Shown here one piece after another: positions 10,506 through 19,294 of a stretch of 64,000 nt of DNA. The notes below the pieces were generated by a model that did no database searches, was not told where the DNA came from, and was given only the letters and a program-made list of their open reading frames with translations. The stretch's first letter is position 1. Every line of letters starts with the position of its first letter. The position numbers were made by a program, and so were the translations under genes. Source of the DNA: JAFGRU01 sp016934985 (GTDB lineage Bacteria; Desulfobacterota; Desulfuromonadia; Desulfuromonadales; JAAYDE01). Location: assembly GCA_963665045.2 (NCBI GenBank), contig CAXXJQ010000007.1, positions 1 to 64,000 of the forward strand, written 5' to 3'.

Positions 10506-10673
10506 TGTTTTTCTCTAACTCAATATTTTTAAACAAGTTTTTTTGCAATATGCGCTAACCTTAAATCCTCCCGGCCTGTTTTCCAAAAAAGATTAAAATT
10601 TTTTCTTATTTGCCTTTATTTCACCCCACCCGCTATCCTCCCGGCAAAAGCATGAGAACCACAGGTCAGCGGA
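10506..10673 (-). promoter_or_regulatory. CRISPR leader
   Basis: A 168-base AT-rich, gene-free stretch between the newest repeat and cas2, in the position expected for the leader and array promoter. An 11-base direct repeat ATCCTCCCGGC occurs at 10,565-10,575 and 10,635-10,645, exactly 70 bases apart, and could be a leader-anchoring or host-factor site for spacer acquisition. No clear sigma-70 promoter was assigned. Confidence 0.6.
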
Positions 10674-10967
10674 TCAGAAAATCAGCGGGTCCGCCTGCGG
10701 ATGATAGCTCGGCTTGGCCCCGAAATGCTCCACGCGCCGTTCCCAGTTACTGCCGAGATAGTAGAACCTGAGGCTGTCGGATTCAGGATCGAACTCATTC
10801 AGCAGCCGCGCCTTAAACTTCTCCCACTGACCGGGATCGACATCACATTCAAACACCGAAAACTGGACGCGCTGGCCGTGATCCTCGCACAATTTGGCAA
10901 TGCGCCTAAGCCTTCTCTGACCGGGGCGGTCGGTGGTATCCACATCGTATGTCACCAGAACAACCAT
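10674..10967 (-). CDS. cas2: CRISPR-associated endonuclease Cas2
   Basis: A 97-residue Cas2 of normal length. The ferredoxin-like fold starts MVVLVTYDVDT with the conserved Asp after beta-1 that binds metal at the dimer interface. The following VQFSVFECDVD strand and YYLG near the end match the I-C branch. Cas2 dimers bridge two Cas1 dimers in the spacer-integration complex. The gene follows cas1 with a one-base gap and is the last gene before the leader. Confidence 0.97.
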   Translation of the reverse strand: MVVLVTYDVDTTDRPGQRRLRRIAKLCEDHGQRVQFSVFECDVDPGQWEKFKARLLNEFDPESDSLRFYYLGSNWERRVEHFGAKPSYHPQADPLIF

Positions 10968-10968
10968 T

Positions 10969-12000
10969 TTATTTCACCACATAAGGCGGATAGTATTCCA
11001 GATCGCCGCGAATGGTCCGCGCCAGAAGCCGGGCCTGAAAATGAAAGAACAGCCCCAGCGGCGCCGACTGGTCCAGATAGGGATGCCTGACCTCTTCCTG
11101 TTTGCGTTTCTGCCAGGCCGAAATGACCGCCTTGCGGGTGTCGCCGTCCATGACCACGGCACCGGTCGGTCCGGTTTCGAATCCCTCCTTTTTAACCACC
11201 TGAAGATTGATGAGGGACAAAACCAGGCGGTCGGCGAGGGAGTGGCGGAACTCTTCCAGCAGGTCGAGGGCCAGGCTCGGGCGGCCGGGCCGATCGCGAT
11301 GAAGAAAGCCCACCGCCGGATCGAGTCCCACCCCTTCGAGGGCCGAGCGGATATCGTGGGTTATCAGGGTATAGACAAAAGAGAGCAGGGCGTTGACCTT
11401 GTCCATGGGCGGCCTGCGGGAACGCCCGGAAAATTGGAAATCATCTTTCTGGCTGACGATCAGGTGATCGAAAACCGAAAAATATTCATCCGCCGCCGCG
11501 CCCTCGTAGCCGCGCAGTTCATCCGGGTCGCGGCAGGACGGCAGCTTTTTGATCTGCCTACCGAGCCGCCGGATCACGCCTTGAATTTCGGCGCCGCCGT
11601 TACCGCTGTGGTTGCGCAGGTGCCTCTGCAGGTTGGTTCGGGCATTCTGAATCTTGGCGGCCACGCTGGCGCGGGCAAAAGCGAGATAGGCGCCGGGGTC
11701 GTCGGAGAGGCGGTACTGCTGCTTGCGCAACAGCACATTGCCGCTGACCGGCCCCTCGACGCGCGCCTGAAAGCGGCCGTTGGCGTTGAAAAACGAAATA
11801 CTCACCCCCCGCTCATTGCACAACGCCATCAGGTGCGGCGAGACCAGAACATCATGGCCCATGCAGACAATGCCCTGGAGCAGATGAATGGGAATCTTGC
11901 CGAGCTGCTCCCCGCCACTTTTGATGACCACGGTTTCCCTTTCACGATGCACCCAGGCATCGGGGGTCGTCACGAAAAGCGTGTTCAACAGCTTCTTCAT
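10969..12000 (-). CDS. cas1: CRISPR-associated integrase Cas1 (I-C)
   Basis: A 343-residue Cas1, the integrase that inserts new spacers at the leader end. The metal-binding set is present: Glu in LRGYEGAAADEYF, His in VGFLHRDRPGRPSLALDLLE and the acidic residues of DLLEEFR. The N-terminal beta domain includes GEQLGKIPIHLLQGIVC. Its ATG overlaps the cas4 stop by four bases, indicating translational coupling. All expected catalytic residues are visible, so acquisition should be possible. Confidence 0.97.
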   Translation of the reverse strand: MKKLLNTLFVTTPDAWVHRERETVVIKSGGEQLGKIPIHLLQGIVCMGHDVLVSPHLMALCNERGVSISFFNANGRFQARVEGPVSGNVLLRKQQYRLSDDPGAYLAFARASVAAKIQNARTNLQRHLRNHSGNGGAEIQGVIRRLGRQIKKLPSCRDPDELRGYEGAAADEYFSVFDHLIVSQKDDFQFSGRSRRPPMDKVNALLSFVYTLITHDIRSALEGVGLDPAVGFLHRDRPGRPSLALDLLEEFRHSLADRLVLSLINLQVVKKEGFETGPTGAVVMDGDTRKAVISAWQKRKQEEVRHPYLDQSAPLGLFFHFQARLLARTIRGDLEYYPPYVVK

Positions 12001-12665
12001 CCGTCCTCCACCTCAAAAAGAGCCTGATAATAATTCGCCAGCTTACGCTGCTTGTAATTTTGCGGGCCGCAGATATCGATGAGCGAGCAGGCGCCGCATT
12101 TCTTTTTCTCGTATTCCGCCGCCGGCGTCTGCCCCGAGCGCATCAGCTCGTGGGCACGGCGGGCCACGGCAGCGGTCTCCTCGCGCAGTTCGGCGGTGAT
12201 TTCCACCCATTCGCGGTGCTTGACCTGGTTGTACCAGAGCGCGGCCCTGTCCAGGGCCAATTCGTACATGGCTTCCAGGCACAAAACCTGGGCGCAGAGT
12301 TGCACCCGGTCGCAATTGTCGACCTTGGGCTTGCCCCGCTTATACTCCACCGGCACCGGCCGCCAGAAACCCCTGCGCCGGGGCAGTGTTACCCCGGCAT
12401 CGCTATCTTCCACTTTGTGAAATTCGACGAGATCGGCAATTCCAGTCAAACCAAGTTGCGAATGATTCAAACGGACCGAACGCGCCATAATCACGTCCCT
12501 GCGTTTTTCATCCGGCCCGGAATCGACCCGCTGGTGTACCAGATCGCCCTGCGCGGTCAGGCGGTTTTCGGCCCACTCCTGCTCGATGTGGATCAGGGCG
12601 AACTGCCGCTCGCAGAAAACCAGATGCTGCAGGGCAGAGATCATGATGTAATCGTCAGGGTTCAT
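11997..12665 (-). CDS. cas4: CRISPR-associated exonuclease Cas4
   Basis: A 222-residue Cas4. It has the four Fe-S cysteines (C18 in FCERQFALIHIE and C190, C193, C199 in KCGACSLIDIC) and the RecB-like nuclease motifs GIADLVEF (Asp) and PVEYKRGKPK (Glu and Lys), followed by CDRVQLCAQVLCLE. In type I-C, Cas4 trims prespacers and enforces PAM choice and orientation together with Cas1-Cas2. It overlaps cas1 by four bases. It is separated from the upstream HEAT-nuclease gene by 67 bases. Confidence 0.96.
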   Translation of the reverse strand: MNPDDYIMISALQHLVFCERQFALIHIEQEWAENRLTAQGDLVHQRVDSGPDEKRRDVIMARSVRLNHSQLGLTGIADLVEFHKVEDSDAGVTLPRRRGFWRPVPVEYKRGKPKVDNCDRVQLCAQVLCLEAMYELALDRAALWYNQVKHREWVEITAELREETAAVARRAHELMRSGQTPAAEYEKKKCGACSLIDICGPQNYKQRKLANYYQALFEVEDG

Positions 12666-12732
12666 GGGTTATCGCCTCGGGCTGACTCCCCCGCCGCCTG
12701 TGGATGACGCTGCAGCGCGCAGGCAGAGCGAG

Positions 12733-13599
12733 TCATTTGAACTTCGCCAGTTTTTCCAGCAGGCGCTCGCGCAGGCACGGCTTATCGTCGGGATACAGGG
12801 AGATCAGCCGCTTCCCCTGCTGCTGGTACAGCTGCTGCTTTTTCAACATGCCGATCTTGTAGTCGGCCGTGTCCATGCCCCAATACTCGATATAAACGTC
12901 GAACTCCGGCAGGTAAAAATCCGGCCGGATAGCATAGCCGTCCAGAATGCGGAAACGCTCATCGTAGCGGTAGCGGATTTTCTGGTTTTCCAGCGTTTCG
13001 CAAATCAGCCGCTCACCGTCCGACTGCACCCAGGTGCCGTCCTTGGCCCGGATGTTTTTCTGCAACTGGACCTTGGTTTCGAAGTTGCGCCGTTCCAGAA
13101 ATATCTCGTCGAAACAGTAGTTGCAGAAGGCCCGCTGGAACGCCTTGCGGCTGCGCACGTACTCATCCGACTCAAGTTTGACGCCGCAGCGCTGGCAAAA
13201 GTGGACCACCTGCTGCTCGGCAATATCGGCGGCCGCGCGAATCAGCTTGCCCGCCGCCAGGACACTGCGCTTGACATAGTCACGCTCCACCGGATTGCTG
13301 TACAGGTCGCGCAGGTCCGGCAAAGCCGCTTTTGCATCGGCGCCGAAAGCCCCCAACGCCTTGGCGGCATACTGCCGAACCTGCGGATGCTCATCCCGCA
13401 GAAGCGGGTGCAGCACCTCCACCGCAGCACCAGGGGGAACGATGCCCGCCAGCTTGCCGATAGCCGAAGCCGCCAGCCGCCGCACCAGGGGCGACTTCGA
13501 AGCTGCCAGTTCCGTCAGTTCGGGAAAAGCCTCAGGGGCCGCGCTGTTGCCCAGCTCCGTGGCACGTTTCGCCAGCTTTCTCTCGTTGGCCGTGTTCAT
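12733..13599 (-). CDS. HEAT-repeat, zinc-ribbon, PD-(D/E)xK nuclease-like protein inside the cas operon
   Basis: A 288-residue protein between cas3 and cas4, on the same strand; the start is supported by GGGG 6 bases before the ATG. Residues about 20-120 form helical HEAT/PBS-lyase-type repeats (KSPLVRRLAASAIGKLAG, then HPQVRQYAAKALGAFG). A zinc ribbon follows (C135xxC138 and C159xxC162). Residues 190-285 look like a PD-(D/E)xK nuclease fold: E196 in SDGERLI, D227 in RPDFYLP, E238 in YIEYWG, K253/K254 in a helix, then GKRLISLYPDD. The same E...RPDFYLP...IEYWG...K pattern occurs in nuclease domains attached to helicases and zinc-ribbon proteins. This gene is not part of the standard I-C set. 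Its position suggests a role in interference or adaptation, perhaps as an accessory nuclease, but that is inferred. A palindrome lies in its upstream gap. Confidence 0.75.
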   Translation of the reverse strand: MNTANERKLAKRATELGNSAAPEAFPELTELAASKSPLVRRLAASAIGKLAGIVPPGAAVEVLHPLLRDEHPQVRQYAAKALGAFGADAKAALPDLRDLYSNPVERDYVKRSVLAAGKLIRAAADIAEQQVVHFCQRCGVKLESDEYVRSRKAFQRAFCNYCFDEIFLERRNFETKVQLQKNIRAKDGTWVQSDGERLICETLENQKIRYRYDERFRILDGYAIRPDFYLPEFDVYIEYWGMDTADYKIGMLKKQQLYQQQGKRLISLYPDDKPCLRERLLEKLAKFK

Positions 13600-13692
13600 G
13601 CCCTACCCCTTTCGACTTGTTGTGTTCCTCTGGACCGCCATGGCGTCACAACCGCAAAAAACACCGGATGCGGTAAAGACCGTGGCCTACAA

Positions 13693-13717
13693 GGGTATGT
13701 ACAAATTGTACCTACCC
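13693..13717. promoter_or_regulatory. 25-base near-perfect palindrome upstream of the HEAT-nuclease gene
   Basis: The arms GGGTATGTACAA and TTGTACCTACCC pair at 11 of 12 positions around a central A. It lies 94 bases before the HEAT-nuclease start, in the 276-base gap after cas3. On the minus strand it contains TACAAT, a possible -10 box. It looks like the binding site of a dimeric repressor. A second copy was not seen upstream of cas5 or in the leader. Confidence 0.55.
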
Positions 13718-13875
13718 AATAATCAGAAACCATCAATAAGGGCAGGCGCCAGTCCATTCAAAATTTTTAGACCAAAACTGCCACCCAGGTTTACGGTCAA
13801 AGTTTTGTGAACTTTTGCCGAAGAATATGGCCCCAAAAAATGCCCGAATTAAGCCGTTTTTTTAAAAGGTTTTTT

Positions 13876-16263
13876 TCAGATAATTCCACCCTGCTGTTCA
13901 AAAAAGTCATCCATTTCAATCAAGCCTCCCATTATCCCTAAAAATCCTGGGTCATATTTATACTTATCAATCCAAGAATAAATATGATCACGGGAGCAAC
14001 CTTTAATTGGTGCAAGTCTTAATTTCTCAATTTTCCGTGTCCAAATTTGAACTGAGTTGTCCTGAACCTCTTGCCAATTTACCGGCAAACCAAGCTCCAA
14101 CTTTTCTACCACACCCTTGTCTACAATCACTGTTGCTGTATCAGAGCTAATAACCTTATATAAATCTGCAACTTCCTGAAAATTCAGTTTTTCTTCTTGG
14201 GCAACCAGACTATCCCGAATCTTCTCTTTCTCTGGAAATCTCGAAAACTCTTTTCGGTACGCAACAGTTGAAAGTTCCGTTAATGACCGTTCAGAGGAAA
14301 TTAAGTCGTCCCATAAATTGTCAAACACAACAGAAGATTCTTTAAATCCGGGGTGGTGATTAAGGCCGTCATCTGGGAATACTGAAAAGTCATACAATTC
14401 GCCAGAATGTCTTTTACCGTGTCTGTTTATTCTGCCGGAAACTTGAAGAAAACTGGTTACTGAACATCGTTCACGAAAACCTATAGAAAAATCAAGATCT
14501 ACCCCGGCCTCAACACAACTCGTGGCGACCAGATACCACTTTTGGTTGTTCCACTCTGAATTCTTTTGTCTGCGTGATATTTCTTTAAGAACTCTCTTCC
14601 TGTCTTTAGGCGCAAGAGCAGTAGACAGGTGCAAAACTCTTTTGTCCTTAATTGTCTTTTTTGAGTAATCCTCCGTGTCCTTTGCAAGAGCATTTGCTAC
14701 TATTGCGCATGACTGTACAGTGTTTAAAATTATCAAACAGGAGGGTTTTTCATCATCAATATATCTCCACCATACTTCTTCAGACTGGACTAAACAAAGC
14801 AAGTCAGCCAACGACAAACTTTCATTAATTCTTTTAAATCCAACCCGTTGCCTTTCACACAATTGCGTCCGGGCATTCATTTTCTCTGGGAAAAGCTCTG
14901 GAATCGCTTGCGTTTGGTCACCGACCAAATATGAATCATTCCAGTATTCAACCAATGAACCTGAAGAAAAGACGATATTACAACCCCATTCTTCAGTCAG
15001 TTTTTTTAACCAGTACCAAGTGATTTTTAAAAATTCCACAGGGAGGCAAGCGTGGGATTCATCAATAAAAATAGATGCTCCCACTATTGCGCTGAGCTTT
15101 CTCAATTTTGACGGATGTGCACTGGCCAGTGTCTCAAAAAACTGAACTGCCGTTGTAACCACAACTGGAGCTTGCCAAAGCGAAGAATAATGTCGCATAT
15201 TTTTGTCACTAAACTCTGCCTTGTGGTGATGTGCTGCGACTACTTCCTCGGGGTTTTCTTCATCAAGGACAATAGCGTTTCTCAATTTTGTTACGGTTTG
15301 GTCAATAATATTTGAAAAAGGTGCGATAACAATTATTCTGCTCGAATCGTCTTTTATTGACCTCCTTAGTAGATAGGCCATTACAGAAGTAGTTTTTCCT
15401 AACCCAACAGGGGCACTACACATGACAAGTCTAGATGAAAAAACTTCCCTGTTTAAACAGTGCTCGAAGAATTCTTTTCTCAGTATATGCCGGTCATTTT
15501 GTGGATTATTTGGCAGTGAGAATACATATCTTTTTAAGGCATGGAGGCGCTTTCCCCAGCTAGTTTTTGCTGGCAAAAAAGCCGGCATTGTAGAGTTCTT
15601 GCTATAGGCTGCAGAACTCTCATGATCAGCATTTACTAAACACGAGAGTAGCAAACGGATAATAAGACCATTCTGGGGCAGTTGCATTGGGACTTCAGGC
15701 CATTCTTTAAAAACTCCTTTTTGATCTTCTTTGTAGGTCGAAAGTTTCTCCTCTGTCCTTTTTATGGCATCAAAATGTTTTTGATAATCTTCTTTATACG
15801 TTGCAGACTCTTTAGATCTCTTATGCCGTTTACCTCTTAAGGAACTCGCAGAAAAATTTTCGCCGACCTCTCGATTTAGTTGTTTAATAAAAAATTTTTC
15901 TATCTTCTTACTGGGCAGGCCGGGGGCATGATGCCCCCTGATAAGCCAACCCATGAGTTCATTTGGAATGGAGGCAGCTATAGCTACGCCAGCTTCAATA
16001 TGATCTATAGGAAGTCGCCCATTTTTTGCCCCCCTCAAAATTTTTTGATTTTCTTCATCCAATTTCCCCATATCGTGAAGCATAATTGCCGCTGTCATAG
16101 TTTGCAGAATTTTCTCTTTTTCATTTGTAAATAAACATGAAAAGGATAAAAGAAACTCGACTTGTGCAATTCCAAACTTCAAAACTTCTGAGATATGGTC
16201 AGAATACCAATGTGGTTGTTTTTCGGGATGCTCAGCGGGAACGGAGTGAGCAACAAATTGCAT
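13876..16263 (-). CDS. cas3: Type I-C Cas3 nuclease-helicase
   Basis: A 795-residue Cas3, recruited by Cascade to unwind and degrade target DNA. The HD nuclease domain carries LHDMGKL (H63, D64) and IDHIEAG (H88) and continues to about residue 215 with NADHE. The SF2 helicase has SAPVGLGKTT (Walker A, 283-292), IFIDESH (398-404, DExH), TSCVEAGVDLD and an arginine-finger motif QVSGRINRHG. All expected motifs are present. Its ATG overlaps the cas7 stop by one base (TAATG). In the usual I-C operon cas3 comes first, before cas5; here it comes after cas7, which is a rearranged order. Confidence 0.95.
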   Translation of the reverse strand: MQFVAHSVPAEHPEKQPHWYSDHISEVLKFGIAQVEFLLSFSCLFTNEKEKILQTMTAAIMLHDMGKLDEENQKILRGAKNGRLPIDHIEAGVAIAASIPNELMGWLIRGHHAPGLPSKKIEKFFIKQLNREVGENFSASSLRGKRHKRSKESATYKEDYQKHFDAIKRTEEKLSTYKEDQKGVFKEWPEVPMQLPQNGLIIRLLLSCLVNADHESSAAYSKNSTMPAFLPAKTSWGKRLHALKRYVFSLPNNPQNDRHILRKEFFEHCLNREVFSSRLVMCSAPVGLGKTTSVMAYLLRRSIKDDSSRIIVIAPFSNIIDQTVTKLRNAIVLDEENPEEVVAAHHHKAEFSDKNMRHYSSLWQAPVVVTTAVQFFETLASAHPSKLRKLSAIVGASIFIDESHACLPVEFLKITWYWLKKLTEEWGCNIVFSSGSLVEYWNDSYLVGDQTQAIPELFPEKMNARTQLCERQRVGFKRINESLSLADLLCLVQSEEVWWRYIDDEKPSCLIILNTVQSCAIVANALAKDTEDYSKKTIKDKRVLHLSTALAPKDRKRVLKEISRRQKNSEWNNQKWYLVATSCVEAGVDLDFSIGFRERCSVTSFLQVSGRINRHGKRHSGELYDFSVFPDDGLNHHPGFKESSVVFDNLWDDLISSERSLTELSTVAYRKEFSRFPEKEKIRDSLVAQEEKLNFQEVADLYKVISSDTATVIVDKGVVEKLELGLPVNWQEVQDNSVQIWTRKIEKLRLAPIKGCSRDHIYSWIDKYKYDPGFLGIMGGLIEMDDFFEQQGGII

Positions 16264-17177
16264 TATTCCCCCATTGTTTCCATTAAGTCCTTAACTTGAT
16301 CAAAGCGATCTTCTAATTTACCCAGTTTATCTTTTCCAGGAAGAAAATAATCATCTCTTGACATTGGTTTTTTGACGTCATCTTTTACCTTCGGGGTTAA
16401 AGCATCAATGAAAAGATGTTCGGGGCAGGAGCCAAGGCTGTTTTTGTGTTTTGCAAACCATGCATGGAGAACTGAAATCTGTGGTCTTATTGCCGAAGCA
16501 GTATGTTGATAAACATAGGGCGCCATGAACTTGAACAAATCGAGATCTTCCTGAGTTGCGCCTGTTTTTTTTGCGATGCTAGGGTTAAAAAAAATCGGAA
16601 CACAGTAGATACCGTGCTGTACGACCCTAAATGCAAGCGGGGCCATTCCGCGGTCTTTGTCCTCTTCTACACCTGATTTATTAGTGTTTGTCATTCGCAC
16701 AACATCAATAGGTGCAATAGAAAGCCCCACACCTATTTGCATTGCACCTGTATTTATTAAATGGTTATATCCACCATTTTTTTTCTTCGTTTTCTGTTCT
16801 TCTGTAAGGTCAGAGTCTTTCAATGATTCCAGAAAGGTGTTTCCAAAAAGACGAGCATCCCAGTATTCTTTTTTAAACGCCTCTTTTTCCATTTCTTTTA
16901 TTTTGTCACGGCTGCGGCCACGTTCCTCAAGAATTTTGAATTCGTTCTTTGTCTGGTCTCCAAGATTGAGTTTTTCCTTTGCAACAGAAAATACTTCTGA
17001 ATTTTCACTCACTAAATCCCGGAATTTTCTCTTTAGAGATACCGGCGAAATCATCCCAAGACCATCGAGTTCACGTGTTCGTGGCTCTGACTCCATATCC
17101 GGGTCACCATTAGGATTAGACATTGTTACATCAAGGATCAGAAGCCCAACCTCTCTTTTAAGTTCCACACTCATCAT
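16263..17177 (-). CDS. cas7c: Type I-C Cascade backbone protein Cas7 (Csd2)
   Basis: A 304-residue Cas7/Csd2 that polymerises along the crRNA spacer to form the Cascade backbone. It opens with REVGLLILDVTMSNPNGDPD, the standard N-terminal RRM strand and loop with the NPNGDPD signature, and has GSCPEHLFIDALTPKVKDDV near the end. AAGGAG precedes the two possible ATG codons (17,177 and 17,174). It lies between cas8c (32-base gap) and cas3 (one-base overlap). Confidence 0.96.
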   Translation of the reverse strand: MMSVELKREVGLLILDVTMSNPNGDPDMESEPRTRELDGLGMISPVSLKRKFRDLVSENSEVFSVAKEKLNLGDQTKNEFKILEERGRSRDKIKEMEKEAFKKEYWDARLFGNTFLESLKDSDLTEEQKTKKKNGGYNHLINTGAMQIGVGLSIAPIDVVRMTNTNKSGVEEDKDRGMAPLAFRVVQHGIYCVPIFFNPSIAKKTGATQEDLDLFKFMAPYVYQHTASAIRPQISVLHAWFAKHKNSLGSCPEHLFIDALTPKVKDDVKKPMSRDDYFLPGKDKLGKLEDRFDQVKDLMETMGE

Positions 17178-17209
17178 CTATCTCCTTTTAAATTAATTAT
17201 AACCATTCC

Positions 17210-19294
17210 TTAGCCAACTGAACGGCCAGCAAGATAGCCAAGCATCAATTCTGCTTTATAGGTATCGTCAACTTGTGGGGATTCATTATCAAAATGATCA
17301 TTGATTAATTTTGCTTGTTTTTTTATCCACAGGTGAGCAAAAAGTCCTGCCTTAATAGCAATATCCGAAACGTTGTCAAGATCCTTTGTTTTTGCAATTT
17401 CTTTATTTGCCCAAGCTTTGTATGGTCTAATTCGTGAAGCTAAAACCTCTAATGCTTTTTTGGGATTTTGCAAAGCTAAACTGTAAGTCGTATTACCTAT
17501 AAGTGTGTTTGGGATATCTCCACTTCTCATGCTTTGGCAATAGCCAATATGCAACTCATCCATCGCAGAGCATAACTGTCCAAATTGATAAGCAAAATTG
17601 CTCATATACACCTCCTTCATTCGACCAAATTTAAATAAGAGTACACCGAAAAGAGTAACCAGCTTCAATACCAGAGCGTTTTTATCTACTTTTGTAACTT
17701 TTTTATCTATACGTGATTTAACTTTACTCAATGCGCAATATTTAAATAATGGCTCAACTTGATTGGAAATTTTTTCAATGTTTCTATATGCTAAGTTTTT
17801 AGCACTACTTGATTGTGACAGAAAAAGGGTCATGGTATCTGAAAAGCCCACTGGTTTTTCAGGAGTTGGCGTTAAGCCATTCCGAATAAATTTGTTTTTT
17901 GTTAGAAAAATCGTTTCTATAGGGGCTATAACCCAAGGGGGCAAAAGCTTATTCTCTTTTCCTGCTCTGGCAAATAGTTTGAAGTCTGGAACATTGTTAC
18001 AGGCTTTTATCCAATCAGTGGCAGCATCGTTTATTTTTCCAATGGTGGCGGTGTTTGAATAATTCACTTTTCTGTTCGCCTTATCAAGAACTCTGATTTC
18101 GCATATTTCTACAACATCGTCAGGTGAACAGTCACTTTTATCAAAAAGCCTCAATACGGATTCAGTTGCATTCGCATAATCATCAAAATCGTCAATATCT
18201 CCCCCTGTAATTACGGGAGCAATGGCCAAATCAAAGTTGCTCTTACAATATGCCAACAATAGACTGGGGGATGTGCCAACTGATGAAGGGATTTTTTTCC
18301 AGGTTTTTCCTTCAAAATCCTCTGTCGTTAAAAAAACAACTCCAGCAGCTAATTTTTCCCCTAGCAATTTGCTTAAAGAAAATGAATCAACCCCAGCTTT
18401 GCCATAGCGCCTAACGGTAGGCCCACTTGTACCATCATTTTTTGAAAACAATATTGTATTGCCGACTACACTTAATTTTTCAGAGGGGAATTTCTCTTGA
18501 AAAAGCTCACTTTCGCGCCCAGTAAGAGCACAATTCCCAACCGTACTCTTCTTCCCTTGCTCCGCGGCAAAAAGTGCTTCGGAAAGCACGGGTATTCTGC
18601 TTCTGGAAGAGACATGAATATCAATATCCTTTTGCGGAAGGCAATCTAACAACAGGGTAATTTTACAACTGTCTTTCAGTCTGCCTTTATTATCTATTGC
18701 CTCACCAAAAAGGGCCTCTGCTACTGATCTCAAAGTATCCCTGTCTCTCACTTCTGAAACCAATTCCACCAGTTTTTTCCCAACCTGCTCGATAATGGAA
18801 ATGCCCTCATTTTCTGCTTTGCTATATCGTTCAAAAAGTTCAAAAACAAACAAACCCTCTTCACACATTTTTAGAACCTCTTTGAGCTGCTTTTTTCGCT
18901 CAAGAATTTTACTTCTATAACTTGGCCACTGATCAACATTTGGAATTGATACTTTATGCATAGAAATAATTTCTTTGATGAGGTTATAATAAGCACCAGG
19001 TTTTGCATTTTTATTATCTTTTTTCCACTCTTTGTAATATTCATGTCCACTAGGAATAAATGGGTATTCATATTTTATTGCAGGAAATTGATTTTTATTA
19101 CCATTTCCTAAAGACCATGTATTTTTGATTTTCTCTTTGGTCAGTAACTCAATAGAATTAACAGTTCCACTTTCAGACAAGCAAACCCTAAAAGTTGTTC
19201 CCATACCAGGGGAGGCAATATCATTGTGCTTAATTTGTGGCTCCTCTCCAGCCCCTTTAAGCCCTTCGTAAATAGAGAAAAATTCATTAATCAT
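17210..19294 (-). CDS. cas8c: Type I-C Cascade large subunit Cas8c (Csd1)
   Basis: A 694-residue Cas8c/Csd1, the subunit that recognises the PAM and recruits Cas3; an internal start in the same gene commonly makes the small subunit (Cas11c) in this subtype. Recognisable are the N-terminal NEFFSIYEGLKG region, the internal GNCALTGRES segment and the C-terminal YLAGRSVG tail with LMLGYLAGR, common to Csd1 proteins. The start overlaps the end of cas5 by 8 bases. Length is slightly above the usual ~600. A Met at the beginning of a helical C-terminal part (MKEVYMSNFAYQFGQLCSAM) may serve as the Cas11c start; this is inference. Confidence 0.93.
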   Translation of the reverse strand: MINEFFSIYEGLKGAGEEPQIKHNDIASPGMGTTFRVCLSESGTVNSIELLTKEKIKNTWSLGNGNKNQFPAIKYEYPFIPSGHEYYKEWKKDNKNAKPGAYYNLIKEIISMHKVSIPNVDQWPSYRSKILERKKQLKEVLKMCEEGLFVFELFERYSKAENEGISIIEQVGKKLVELVSEVRDRDTLRSVAEALFGEAIDNKGRLKDSCKITLLLDCLPQKDIDIHVSSRSRIPVLSEALFAAEQGKKSTVGNCALTGRESELFQEKFPSEKLSVVGNTILFSKNDGTSGPTVRRYGKAGVDSFSLSKLLGEKLAAGVVFLTTEDFEGKTWKKIPSSVGTSPSLLLAYCKSNFDLAIAPVITGGDIDDFDDYANATESVLRLFDKSDCSPDDVVEICEIRVLDKANRKVNYSNTATIGKINDAATDWIKACNNVPDFKLFARAGKENKLLPPWVIAPIETIFLTKNKFIRNGLTPTPEKPVGFSDTMTLFLSQSSSAKNLAYRNIEKISNQVEPLFKYCALSKVKSRIDKKVTKVDKNALVLKLVTLFGVLLFKFGRMKEVYMSNFAYQFGQLCSAMDELHIGYCQSMRSGDIPNTLIGNTTYSLALQNPKKALEVLASRIRPYKAWANKEIAKTKDLDNVSDIAIKAGLFAHLWIKKQAKLINDHFDNESPQVDDTYKAELMLGYLAGRSVG

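Noticed and set aside
8617..10558. Long open frames on both strands across the CRISPR region
   Set aside because: They are translations of the repeats (SIHAPARGAT and VAPLAGAWIET patterns) and not genes.
10933..12027. 364-codon plus-strand frame opposite cas1
   Set aside because: Antisense shadow of a well-supported cas1 gene.
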